Below, one piece after another: positions 20,241 to 32,882 of a stretch of 34,794 nucleotides of DNA (positions within the stretch are counted from its first letter, which is position 1; each line of letters begins with the position of its first letter). The notes beneath the pieces were generated by a model, which was given only the letters and a program-made list of their open reading frames with translations, did no database searches and was not told the origin of the DNA. Both the position numbers and the translations under genes were made by a program. Source of the DNA: Glaciozyma antarctica PI12 (lineage: Eukaryota; Basidiomycota; Microbotryomycetes; Kriegeriales; Camptobasidiaceae); assembly GCA_002917775.1 (NCBI GenBank), contig KZ627146.1, forward strand, positions 248,324 through 283,117, written 5' to 3'.

Positions 20241-21971
20241 CTACCTCGTTCCCCTAATCCCTCGCTCGCTCGACTCCGCCGAAGTCACCCTATCCAACGG
20301 TCCCAGCGTATCGCTGGAGCTCTGCCTCCTCGCACCGCCCTTCTCCTCCGCCCCGAGTCCCCAATGAAATTCGGCGAGCGAAGGGAGGATCTCGCTCTGC
20401 GATCTACCGGTGGTATGGCGCCGAGAGGACGGGGGGAGGAGGATTGAGAGACTTGGAGTGGGTTGAAAGGAGCTGACCATGCTCGGACGGTGCTGGGTGG
20501 AGACGAAGGGGGTTATGCCGAAGTGGGAGCAGAAACTGCCTCGGCGAGGAGATTCTTCGCCGGAGGAGACCTGCGAGACGTTCGAGTCAGTACGGTGGAG
20601 AGTGTAGTGGGGTGAAGGGCGGACTAGGAAGATCATGATTGCGTTGAAAGTCACTACGAGAAGGGCCGTATTATCTATCGCGCCGCGAGCGAGCGGGAGG
20701 AGAGAGAGCGAGACGTACCATCGGTTCCACAAGAGAGTAGGCAGACCCAGGAGAGCTGTTGCCCGTGCTGAGTCGTAAGAATGGCGATATTTGTCACTGG
20801 AAAGCCTTGCAAGGTCAGCGTGCGAAGCGAGCGCAATCTGAGAATCGCGCACCGGAAGTGAGGAGAGCAGCCATGGCTGCGAGCGAGGACTTGATGGCGA
20901 GTGGGCGAGATTTACTGAAGGAGCTTCGCGATATTGGCACAACGAAAGCGGCGGTGAGGTAAACGTTGACTGGGAGGAGACGAAAGCGAGGTCAGAGACT
21001 GGGACGAGGAGGGTGTCAGGATGCCAGCGTACCTATCACGTCCACTGGGAGGTCTCGTCAGACATCTCAGGAAGCAATTGCAGCAGGGAATGACTCACCA
21101 ACAATCATGGGGATTGAAGCGAAGGCCCGCAGCCCTATCACGCACACCCGACTCTCCTCTCGCTGATATGATATTCGACCGAGCTGTTCTCAAGAGTCAG
21201 TCAACAGCGTTCAGTAGAGTTTCAGAAAGCGACAAACGATCATCACAATCTGCGGAGACGAGTTAGTGGAGGTCAACCATGCTCGCTACCGAGCACTCAC
21301 TGCGACACCGATCCACAGGCACATGAACGCCGCGGCCAGGCAGTACCACGGGCTCTTCCACCGAGACTTCTCCTCCCCTTCATCCGTTTGCCGCCACACG
21401 ATGTTCACTGAGCCAAACGGAGCGTTAGCAACTCAGACAAGTCACCTCCTCGCCATCGCAGCTCAGGCTCACCTCGCTCCATCAAAAAAAGGTAGATGCA
21501 CTGCACAGCTCGAGCATCAGTCTGAAAGAACTTGGATAAGCTTTAGCTCGTGGAGGGAAGCGCACCACTTTGCTCGTCGCATAAAAAAGGATACTGCACC
21601 GCAAGCCTCATCAGCTCCCGCCGCGGACCCTCTCCCCTTACTCACCACCACCAAATCCCCAACCCACACGTCGCACTACTCCTCGACGTCCCGACACCCA
21701 GCACCAGAATCCCCGAGGCATACACAAACATCAACCTGCTCATCAGCTCCATCCCCGGCCATCCAGTGCGCGGGACTCACGAGTCAACAAGGACAGCGAT
21801 GACGAACCCTCGAGCTAGGGAGAGGTTTCTCCAACCTGCTATGGAGATGGGCGTGCGCCGGGAGAGGCAGATGGCGAGGAGGGGGACGCCGGTGAGGTAG
21901 AAGGTTGAGACGAGGGCTTGGTAGTGGATCGGTCCTGAGGGCCACACCGTCGTGATTCGGTTCTCCTCCAT
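20241..21971 (-). CDS. multi-pass membrane protein resembling orphan fungal 7TM proteins
   Basis: From the ATG at 21971 (MEENRITTVWPSGPIHYQAL) about ten exons encode roughly 400 residues. The predicted helices in order include ALVSTFYLTGVPLLAICL, GFVIAVLVDSLMFVYASGI, CGLGIWWWCILFYATS, YCLAAAFMCLWIGVAIVMIL, VCVIGLRAFASIPMIVVDVI, VNVYLTAAFVVPIS, AAMAALLTSVTNIAILT and LLSCGTDVTFNAIMIFLV. The cytosolic tail is Ser/Arg-rich (SNVSQVSSGEESPRRGS) and ends at the TAG at 20241. The layout, with a short extracellular N-terminus, seven or eight helices and a phosphorylatable tail, resembles receptor-like families expanded in basidiomycetes. No ligand or G-protein role can be claimed. The last intron length is a multiple of three, so it may be retained in some transcripts. 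The 3' end lies 87 bp from the hydrolase gene, tail to tail. Confidence 0.75.
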
Positions 21972-22352
21972 GGGAGCTGTGTGGTGGAGGAGGAAGAGCA
22001 GGATAGGCTTCGAGCCGGGCGGTGAGGTTGAATTTAAGGAACTGCTTTCGCGGGAGAGGGGGGTCGATCGTGTCTCAAGCTTTCGAGAGCACTTTCGACA
22101 ATTGCGGGCGGATCGTCGCCCTCGTGGAGCGTATGCTTCGTGGTTAGCAGCAAGGGACGGGCTGGCAAAGTTCTGGTGCGCGGCTGACCCCGGGGAGGGG
22201 GGACCTGGGTTCGAGGACAAGTCGCAAGGGGGTCCGAGGACAAATCGCAAGCCTCCTCGAATCAGGCTATCAACAGCCTCAATCTGCCAAGATCCGTCCC
22301 AAAGATTGAACAGTCATTCCCGCGCACTCTATATTCCACCCAACACCCCAGT
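21972..22352. promoter_or_regulatory. promoter region of the 7TM-like gene / 3' flank of PRMT3
   Basis: This 381-bp gap between two minus-strand genes carries a GA-rich stretch and a two-copy direct repeat at 22212-22251, listed separately. Minus-strand frames extend upstream of the 7TM ATG but have no helix or domain. Confidence 0.35.
22212..22251. repeat. two-copy direct repeat in a promoter region
   Basis: A 17-bp unit cgaggacaagtcgcaag at 22212-22228 recurs at 22235-22251 with one change (cgaggacaaatcgcaag), a 23-bp period. It lies about 240-280 bp upstream of the 7TM-like gene's ATG. It could be a paired regulatory site or a chance duplication. Confidence 0.6.
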
Positions 22353-24485
<2,133 letters not shown>

Positions 24486-25412
24486 TGCTGAGCTGAGTCG
24501 GTTTGGCTGAGGACGAGCTGAGCAGAGTAAAGCCAAGAGGAGCGCCTCAGCTTTTTCGAGGGCGGCGAGAGCGTGGGAGACTAAGATTGGCCCAGGCGAA
24601 GACGGCGCAGAAGCTCGAGGTTGACTTGTACCGAAGCTCGTGTCGAGGAAGCGCCGCAAGGACGCCGCAGCGAACAGTGGAGACCAGCAGGAGGCCACCG
24701 GGCGTTGGTGAGTCTCGTCTGACTGCCCGAGGAGCTCGCCCCCAGCCCGTTGTTTGCAGTTCGCGGGATCTCTCCGCTGGTACATGAGCTGGTTCTTCTC
24801 TCTCTGCTTCTGGATAACTCCTGCGTGCAGCTGCGCTGCGTAACGGCTCCGGCGTCGCGGCCAAGTGGGAGGCGGGGAGCAGGCGCCGGCGCTGACTCGC
24901 GGGGACTATGCGCGGAGCCTCCTTCGTGGTCGATACCCGGCGGCGTCTCAGCTTGTTCAGCGTTCGTACACGCGGCTGTGACCGCAAAGGTGCGTAGCGG
25001 CGCTCCGGCGCTCGGGGGAACAGCTGACGCGAGGACAGCATGCAGCTCGCCCATCCAAGATCACGCTCTCTCTGCTTTCTAACCCTGCTCCGCTTCGTAA
25101 CAGAGCTCGCCGTCAACCTCACCGTCGACCAAGTGCTCTCTCCCTCGCAGCGAGGCGCAGCGACGACTTTGTCAGGCTGGGCCAAGCGGCCGCTAGCGTA
25201 CGTTCGTCTCATTATCGTGTGGGCTTTCACCGATAGCCCCGCATTCCGTCTGCTCCCCACTCTATTCGCCGCGCTGCTCGTTATCCAAGAGTCTTTAGCA
25301 GGAATCACAATTGCCCGCACCGCGAGGTCGACGAAAAAAAGACGCTCTCCGGCTCTCTCCCTTTTCTTCTCTCCATCGCTTCTCTCCTCCACTCGTTCAA
25401 AGAATCCTCGCC
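24486..25412. promoter_or_regulatory. long divergent intergenic region between PRMT3 and the subtilase
   Basis: This 927-bp gap separates head-to-head genes. It has open frames on both strands, for example a 157-codon minus frame (25054-24581) and a plus frame from 25040 that overlaps the subtilase start in another phase. Neither has a domain, clear introns or coding-like composition. A T/CT-rich patch at 25360-25395 lies just upstream of the subtilase ATG. The region could hold extended control of the protease gene. Confidence 0.4.
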
Positions 25413-27188
25413 ATGATTCCCAGCTTTTTCGTCGCCCTCGCCCTCATTCCCCTTGCGCTCGCTGCACCAGCTCCTCCTGCGGCCGATGAAGCTCGGTACA
25501 TCGTCACCCTCCGCGAGTCTACCAACCGTGGCCAGTTCATGCGTACTGTTCGAGGTCGCTTCACTGGTCGAGACGCCTTTGGTCACACCTGTACGTCTCC
25601 TTCCCCTTGGAACTTCCAACTCATCTGACATGATCGCGAACGCAGACGGCAAAGCCCTCTCAGGTTTCTCGGGGACGTTCACTCGCGGCACCGCTGCATT
25701 CCTCCGCAACTCGGCTCTCGTGCGTACTTTCACTTTCTCGTTGGTGGCTCCAAGCTGATCTTCCATCGCTTCCAGGTCGAGGCCGTCGAGGAGGACGGAG
25801 TCATGTCGATTTCCGACATTCAAGCCGACGCGACGTGGGGTCTTCAGCGAATCACTCAGCAGCCGGCGCTCGAGAACACTGATCCCTTCGCTTTGTCGTA
25901 CGAATACCCCTTCGTTGCTCCTGCGGGCGCTGGAGCAAGTGCGTCGCTGTCTCGCTCGTTCTCCAAAGCCAAGGCTGACCTTCGCTGCCACCTTCAGTCG
26001 TCTACGTCGTCGACACCGGAATCCGCGACACTCACGAAGACTTCGGTGGACGTGCCAAGATGGTTGCTCAGTTTTGGAGGATGTTCGTCCTTTCCTTTCC
26101 CCCTCGTCGCTGGGTATGAAGCTGACGAGCTTTCCTCGTTCCAGACGCGCTCACCGACGGGAACGGCCACGGAACTCACTGCGCCGTTCGCACTCTCTTC
26201 GTTCTCGCCATTTCAGATCCTGATGCCATTGCCTTCAGGGAACTGTCGGTGGAACTTCCTTTGGAGTCGCCAAGGACGTACAGCTTCGCGGAATCAAGGT
26301 CCTCTCGGACTCCGGTAGCGGAGCCACCTCGTGCGTTCTTTCTTTCTTCGCTCGTTGTGCACCACTGAAGTTACTGCACGACAGCGACGTGATCGCCGGC
26401 ATCGACTTTGCCGTCTCCGAGTTCCAGAGCAACTATGTTCCTTCCGTCATCTCTCTCTCGCTCGGTGGAACCTTCAGCAGGGCGACGAACGCCGCCATCG
26501 AAAGGGCCGTCGCAGCTGGTGTACGTCCCCTCCTCTCAATCTTTCCCGTTACTCCACCTAATCTCTCGTGCTTCCAGGTCCACTGCGCCGTTGCCGCTGG
26601 AAACTCGAACCTAGACGCTTGCACCGCGTCCCCGGCTTCGGCGCCCGCCGCCGTCACTGTCGGTGCTCTCAACATTTTCGACGAGGTGCGTTCAAGCCTC
26701 ATCTCCTGCGATGGAATATCCTGCCTAACCTCGTTCTCAGCGCGCCTTCTACTCCAACTACGGACGCTGCGTCGATATCTTCGCTCCTGGCTCCAGTACG
26801 TCCCTCCCTCCCCACCCCTGTTGCACCACTAACCTTTCCCCAGACGTCACTTCCGCCTGGTTCAACAGCGACACCGACACCCGCACCATCTCCGGAACTT
26901 CCATGGTACGCTTCTCCCTCGCTCCTTCTTTTGGTACGTGCTTATTCGGGGTGAAAGGCTACCCCTCATACGGCGGGAGTGATGGCGTACTACCTCGCTC
27001 AGCAGAACATCTCGACGAGCGCTATGGCGGCGAAGCTCGTTGATGAGGCGCATACGGGACAGATTGATATGGCTGTGAGTGATGAGTTGCTGTTCGAGGG
27101 AGGGAGCTGATGAATGCAGTTTGATGCGGCGGCGCTGTTGAGCCAGGTTGGGTCGCCGACGCCGAACCTGATGATGTTCAGGAACTAA
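25413..27188 (+). CDS. secreted subtilisin-like serine protease (S8, proteinase K group), one frame break
   Basis: A signal peptide (MIPSFFVALALIPLALAAPA) leads into an I9-type propeptide (RYIVTLRES...SGFSGTFTRGTAAFLRN) that chaperones folding and is then removed. The mature S8 domain begins near ATWGLQRITQ. The catalytic Asp is in VYVVDTGIRDTHEDF, the His in DGNGHGTHCAGT, the oxyanion Asn in VAAGNSN and the Ser in SGTSMATPHTAG. It ends at the TAA at 27186-27188. About a dozen short introns are present. All junctions keep frame except the intron at 26083-26144, just before the His exon. There the reading after VAQF fits only if the TTTT run at 26072-26075 has one T fewer, giving VAQFGGYALTDGNGHGTHC. 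This is either a consensus error or a frameshift in the host gene. As the rest is intact, error is more likely. It would act outside the cell or in the vacuole. Confidence 0.88.
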
Positions 27189-27864
27189 GAATGTCGGCTG
27201 CGAAGTCCTCTACCCAGAAGCATGTCTAGTTATCAAAATGTATCTCTCATCAAAGCGAAGAAAAGCCGGAGAGAGATCGCAAACGCGCGTTTCCTGCTCA
27301 TCTTGGAAGGAGAAGCTGAGGCGTCGCTTCGGCCCTCCTCTCGCTCCACCCTTTCTTCCTCCATTTCGTCCCCAACGAATGCTCGCTCCCCATTCCCGCA
27401 CCGACCCTACTCGCACCCCAGCTCTCCAAACCAAAAACCGCGCAGGCTACAATCACCCGACTTCGCTAGCGACTTCCGTGCTCCCGCTTCCAAAACGGAA
27501 ACAGCTCACCGGCCGTCTGGTCAAAGATCCGCACGGCGTCAATGGGACGAGGGGGAGGTTTGAGATTGTTGTTGAAAAGTTGGGGCAGGGGAGGGGAGGG
27601 TTGGAGAGGAGGACGAAGAGGGAGAGAGTGGGCAGGGAGGTGGCGGCGCAGGCGGGGTTGACGAGAGAGGAGGAGTCGTCGATGGTCGTGCAGGTGACAG
27701 TGTGAGCTGCGTTGATTGCAGACGCCATACAAAGGGAGAGCCAAACGCCAGAAACAGCAAAAACTGAAGCAGGCTGCCGTCCTCGTCGTCCGCGGCGGAC
27801 GCAGATTGGGATGAAGCAGCGTCGACGAGCAGTCCCTGCGGAAGCCGATAACAACACTTCTTTA
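27189..27864. other. intergenic region with uncertain small ORFs
   Basis: This 676-bp gap lies between the subtilase and the GT90 gene, which converge. A plus-strand frame from an ATG at about 27379 to the stop at 27705 (108 codons, ending ESSMVVQVTV) has GA-rich, coding-like composition in its second half. The minus strand across the same stretch can be read as a Cys-containing secretory-like ORF (27453-27947). Both cannot be right as written and neither shows a domain, so I call neither. Confidence 0.3.
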
Positions 27865-29794
27865 TTATTCCTCCCCATCCTCCATACTGAACCCCTCCCT
27901 CTCATCACTCTGCAACCTCGCCCACTCCAGCGCCAACAAATAAGCATAACTCATCGCGTCCTCCCTCCTCGCACACTTCCTCCCCCACTCCCTACCCTGC
28001 TCCGCAATCTTCCTCAATTCCTCCTCATGCTCCACCCCCTCCGTCGCTTTCTCCAACTCTCTCCACCCAATCTTGTCCCCCTCCTGGACGACAGCAGCGA
28101 CGACCGATCGCGCGGAGAAGAAGTACCCCAAGAGGGAGTACAACTCGCTCAGTCGTACCGAGACTGGAACGTAGTGGTACCACGGTACGAGGCCATCGTC
28201 CAATGCCTCCATGTAGAGACGAGATTTGAATACTGCGCTCCGACTACGAAGGAGGGCGACGAATCGACCGGAGTAGGCCGTGCCGTCTAGGTCGAAAATG
28301 GCTTTGCTGGCGTAGTTGGTGCGGAAGGGTACGGTGCCGGTGTAGCGGAAACTGGGTTCGGTACGCTGGGATTCGAGCGAGGTGGGGTCGCCGTGTCGGT
28401 CGGCGGAGGAGAAGGCGATGTCGGTTAGGGCTGAGTTGATGAGGTGGGAAGGGAGGGTGGCGGGGACGACGTGGGAGGTGGAGGAGGAGAGGAGGAGGGT
28501 GTCGGAGTGATGCCAGGAGGAAGGACGGTTCGTGCGAGAGACGAGGCGAGAGCGGATCCAGCCCATCCAGTTGAGGAATTCGCTGCTGCCACCAGTGTTG
28601 GAGCCGCGCCAGAATACCTGCTGAGGTTGTCAGTGGGCGCTGCGGGCAAGCGATGGTGAGGAACGCACGTTATCGGATTTCGCTTTCCACTCGACGTCGT
28701 CGGCCTCGACGTACGCCATCTTTTCGTACCAGTAGTACCACGCCGGGATGAGGATATCGTTGTAACCAAAGATCTTTGAATTCGAGAAGATGGGGAACAT
28801 CTGCTTCGTGTACGAAAACGAGAGGGGTCGAATGAAGGACGCATGGAGGTCGCGAATGTCGGGTTGGTCGCACCAGGTCTCTCGCTCAAGCCGGGGAGAA
28901 GTGAGGAAGTTCCCGATGGGAGTGGTGAAGGCGGAGGTGTAGGTTTGGAGGACGACGGGGTTGGCGCCGGGGGAGGAGGAGAGGGCGGCGGTGCGGGCGA
29001 GGGAGGTGGGAGGGCAGCTTTGGCGGAGGATATCAAAGACTGAGTCGGAGCCGAGTTCGTGTAGTTGTAGCTCCTCCTTTTGAGGTTTCCGCACTGCGAC
29101 GACGTGAGCTTCGCACCACCGCAGCGAGGTACACTCCCCAAACTCACCTGCTCCCCTCTTCGCGAGGTTCGCCAACTCCATCCTCAGCTCATACGGCACC
29201 AACACCCTCGGCTCATCCAACCCATTCACATAAAAGTCCACTGTGCGCTCATCAGCTCCGCTCCTCTCCAAAAGAAATAACGCAAAGCTCACCATCCGGC
29301 AACCTCGCCCCCCTCCTCCCCACCTCCCCCAGCATCTCCTCCAACGCCCTCCTCGCATCCGACCCCCCTTCCTCCCGCTCCACCACTCCCTCCCTAACTC
29401 TAACCCTCCCAAACCCCCTCCTCCCCACCTCCTCCCCTCTCTCCCTAATCTCCTCCCCTCGCATCCCCCACCACGGCTCCAAGCTCCTGTACATCTCTAC
29501 GAACGAATCGAGGTTACATACCCCCTCCCTTCGTGCGGCCCAGAACCACCCGTCGAAACCTTTTGGAGGCTGCCTGCCATGCGTAGCGATATACCGGTCG
29601 TATGCCGCTCGGAGGGTTGCGGAGCGCGTTGAAAGGAGGGTGGAGTGCGTGCGGGAGGCGGTGGAGAGGAGTGGGGGGATGGGGTGGAGAGTGGGGGTGG
29701 TGGAGAAGGAGGAGCGGGAGAGGAGGAGGAGAGCGAGGAGGGAGAGGGGGAGGAGGAGGAGCTTTAGGCGCGTTGAGGGGCGGTAGGTTATCAT
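27865..29794 (-). CDS. CAP10-type glycosyltransferase, family GT90, Golgi type II membrane protein
   Basis: GT90 enzymes include the Cryptococcus CAP10/CXT1 group (beta-1,2-xylosyltransferases for surface glycans) and animal POGLUT O-glycosyltransferases. The start at 29794 gives a short cytosolic tail and one signal anchor (LKLLLLPLSLLALLLLS). A stem with TLRAAYDRYIATHGRQPPKG FDGWFW follows, typical of fungal CAP10-like proteins. The catalytic region contains DILIPAWYYWYEKM, FWRGSNTGG, SFRYTGTVPFRTNYASKAIF and LDDGLVPWYHYVPV, matching the GT90 signature order. It ends REGFSMEDGEE at the TAA at 27865. Three introns are visible. The second uses the acceptor before TGCGGAAACC, because the later AGs break the frame. 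The donor is likely UDP-xylose or another UDP-sugar, which is inferred. It probably helps build cell-wall or secreted glycans. Confidence 0.9.
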
Positions 29795-30243
29795 TCCCTT
29801 GGGATCGCTTGAAGCGAGGAAGCGCCAGGAGAGAGGAGGAGCTGCTCCCCGCGGAGGATGGGTGACGTCGAGATCTGGCGGAACGGCGAGGTTGGCGTGG
29901 TTTGGGAAGTCGTGCGGCGCCGATGAGTGGTATTGCTGTAACTGTTAACGTGCTGCTATCACTCCAAGCCAGTCGAGGGATGAGAGTGAGGAGGAGAGGC
30001 AGAGGCAGCGACGACGAAGCCTTCGACTTTCGATTTCGTTCGCAAGTGGGAGCGCTCTCCCAATCTCTCTCTCTCTCGCGCGCAGACGACAGCTTTAAAC
30101 GTGGGTATTTGTGGACTATGAAAAGGTGGGGAGGAGGAAAAACCGCAGGTGGAGGGTGGAAAACCGATTGCGAGGAGGGGGAAGTGTACAAAGTCGATAA
30201 CGAGGGAGGGATATAGACGTCGGGGAGGTAGTGCAAGGTCGAC
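29795..30243. promoter_or_regulatory. promoter region of GT90 / 3' flank of the SAT4-like kinase gene
   Basis: This 449-bp gap lies between two minus-strand genes. A TC dinucleotide run (tctctctctctctcgcgcg) lies at about 30062-30080, and a purine-rich tract lies at 30120-30180. No ORF with coding character was seen. Confidence 0.35.
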
Positions 30244-32103
30244 CTAAACGAGCGTCGGCGTCCCCAGCCCATTCGTCGCCCCACTCTCCAAAGGCGGCAC
30301 GACGACGATCCCCTTGAACCACGCATCCTCGCACACGTCCTCCGTCGTCGCCCTCGTCTTCGGATCCGGATCCAACATCCTCTTGATGATATTCCTACAC
30401 TCGCGCGGAACGAGGTTCGAGAGAGGTGGAGGCGAGGCGGAGGAGGAGTACATTTGGAGGTAGGGGCCGAAGGACGGGTCCGAGGGTTTGGCGACGCGCC
30501 AGGGGAGCTCTTGGAAGTGCATGCAGTAGAAGACGACGGCGCAGGCCCAGACGTCAACGAGGCGGGCGTCGTACTCTGCGCGCGAAACGAGCGTCAGTGC
30601 CAGCGCTGCGAAGACGACGACGATGAGCGAACTGACCCTTCTGATCGAACTGCTCTGGCGCGATATAAGGCTCGCTCCCGCACAACCCCTTGCTGAGATG
30701 CGTCGTCTTCTCCCAACACATCCTAAAGACGTCGCTAACTCCAAAGTCGGTAATCTTGACGTGACCCTTGGCGTCGAGGAGCAAGTTCTCGGGCTTGATA
30801 TCTCGGTGCGCGACGCCCATCGAGTGGAGGTACGATACGCCGCTGAGAATTTGCTTGAAGTATGAGTTGATCGTCGTCGGGGACATGTTGCCCTTCTTGA
30901 TCGCCGCGTAGAGGTCTCCGCCAGGGCAGTACTCCATGACTTCGCACCAGTGAGCTTGCTCGTCTTGAACGAGGTCGACCGTCTCGACGATGTTGTGGCT
31001 GTGCGTGCGAGGTAAGCCAGCGTCGGAGAACGAGCGAGGAAAGAAACGCACTGGTGGAGCGTCGAACTGATGCAGAACTCGGACGTGAGCTTCTTGACGT
31101 ACTCCTTCTCCGTCTCGTTCTTTCTCCGCTTTCGGAATTCCTACCCCGAACGCGACCCATCAGCTTCCTCCCCAAATTCCAAAAGAAACAAACGCACCTT
31201 GACAGCGTACAACCTCTCGGTCGTTCGATCCCACTTGTGCGCCAACTTGACGACCGCCGTCGCTCCCTTCCCAATCGCGACCTTCTCACACACTCCATAC
31301 TTCTTGAGCAAACTCGCCGTCGTCCCCGCCTTACTCCCCGCGACGCTCCCCCCATACACACTCTCCTTCTCACTCCTCTCATCCTCACTCCTCTTCCCCA
31401 CACTCGCCTTCCTCGCGACCTTATTCCTCATAAACTCATTCAACGCAGCTCCCATCCCCTCCTTCTCCCCACCACTCTTGTACCCCTTCTCCTCCGCCCT
31501 CGCAGCCTTCTCCGCCCGCTCGAGAGCCTCTCGACGCTCCTTCTCCTCCTTCTTCAAATCCTTCTCCTCCTTCTTACTCGTCTTCCTCACTAACGGCGGT
31601 GGAACCTCCTTGTCCCCTCCAAAGAGCTTGCCAAAAACGCTCGTCTTCCCCTTCGTCTCCTTCTTCCCCGCTCCATTGATCGTAGGCGTAGGCGTCGGGG
31701 CGATCGAAGTCGTCCCCGTCGAAGGAGTACGAGTAGGCGACGCGCCAACGGAAGGAGATCTCGAAGTATCGGCGGAGGAGGAAGGGACTACGGGTGTTCC
31801 AGCGCGCGTATCTCCGGGCGTAGCGACCGTCGAAGAAGCGTCTTTAGGGCCGAGGCGGTGGAGAGTCGCGAGAGTTGCGGGAGGGAGGATGGGAGTGAGA
31901 ACTGTGGGATCGAGGGCGCCTGCGTGGGCCGCTGAGGCGGAGGCGGAGAGGGAGTGCGAGTTGAGGCCGGCGCCGGTGAGGGGGAAGTTGGACGGCATCG
32001 AGGATTCGGGAGTGAGGGTTAGGGAGGAGAGGGCTGTGGTGGTTGAGTCGGTTGTCTCGAGGGAGGGGAGGGCGGAGGGAGTGGGGAGGTCGGAGGATGA
32101 CAT
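30244..32103 (-). CDS. SAT4/HAL4-type serine/threonine kinase (NPR1/HAL5 fungal family)
   Basis: Yeast Sat4/Hal4 and Hal5 are fungal-specific kinases that stabilise plasma-membrane nutrient carriers, chiefly the K+ transporters Trk1/2. The N-terminal ~290 residues are Ser/Thr/Pro-rich, with a Lys/Glu-rich helical stretch (KKEEKDLKKEEKERREALER). The kinase domain begins VAIGKGATAVVKLAHKWDRT. The VAIK-type lysine is in LYAVKEF. VMEYCPGGDLYAAI is the hinge, AHRDIKPENLLLD the catalytic loop, ITDFGVSD the DFG motif and YIAPEQFD the APE motif. PWRVAKPSDPSF is a hallmark of this family. It ends at the TAG at 30244-30246. Introns near 30590-30640, 30997-31050 and 31142-31198 keep frame. Frames extend upstream only through non-ATG codons, so the ATG at 32103 (MSSSDLPTPSALPSL) is chosen. 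The domain is complete, and ion homeostasis is inferred from family. Confidence 0.9.
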
Positions 32104-32882
32104 GATGAGTGGCGTCGTTTGGCGGGAGAGGTCGAGGAAGGCGGGTTGTTCGCGGAAGTTGAGCAAAGTCTAGCACGGCATGCTAGAGGGGGAGGAGGGA
32201 GGGTGGAAGCTGCGTCTGAAGGAAAACAAAGGCATTGTCAGCGGGGGTGCTCTGAGGCGGGGCAAAGGGTGAACAAGCCTCGCCGACGAGTCGGAGTATC
32301 GAGCGCAGTGGAGAGACTGTCCCCGGTCGTTTGGAAGCACCTTCTCCGCTTCATACGAGAGGCGAACGACGACCGGTCGTAATGACCGAAGCCGCCTGTA
32401 CAAGGGGAGTGCTGCTGACCGACTCGGCGCTTCCTCGACGAGGTTAGCTCCTCCGAGTCGTCTGCCCTGCCCTCCTGCCCTAGTACACCTATGAAAGTCC
32501 CTCGGTGCTCCCTCCACCCTCGTTCTCGCCTCTGGTACGACTGAACCAGTCCAATCAGGCGCAAGGGAAAAAGGGGGAGTCTGTCCTCTGTCATTTCCGG
32601 CGGTGAAAGGACGTACCTTGTCCGAGACTTGAGCGAGTCGAGTCTTTAAGCGTTAAGGCGAGGTCGAGCTAGGCTCAGTCTCTCCAGAAGGGAGGAGCGG
32701 GGCGGTGGTGGAGTTTGAGGCGAAGGTCGAGTCGTCCTCAGCGGAAGTGCCTCAGCCTCAGTGCTACTTTTGACTCAAGTAGCAGCCAGAGCCAACAGCT
32801 TCGTCCTCCTCGAGTTGGCCCAGAGAGACTCCTCCAGCCAAACTCAACCAGAGACTCCACCGACGAAACGACGACGACGACG
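32104..32882. promoter_or_regulatory. divergent intergenic region between the SAT4-like kinase and NDUFS4, with inverted repeats
   Basis: This 779-bp head-to-head gap has only weak ORFs. It holds a 12-bp perfect palindrome, acgaccggtcgt, at 32369-32380. It also has an inverted pair, CGACTCGG at 32420-32427 and CCGAGTCG at 32453-32460, and further GAGTCG copies near 32286 and 32632. These are plausible zinc-cluster or bZIP type binding sites for a shared promoter; the factor is unknown. A short ACG repeat directly precedes the NDUFS4 ATG. Confidence 0.45.

Noticed and set aside
24940-24960. tRNA T-loop-like ggtcgatacc
   Set aside because: No matching acceptor, D or anticodon arms lie at the right distances.
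24581-25054. 157-codon minus frame in the PRMT3-subtilase gap
   Set aside because: It is low in recognisable structure and typical of chance open frames in GC-rich DNA.
25040-25489. 149-codon plus-strand frame with hydrophobic parts
   Set aside because: It overlaps the subtilase start in another phase, ends in its shadow, and has no conserved motif.
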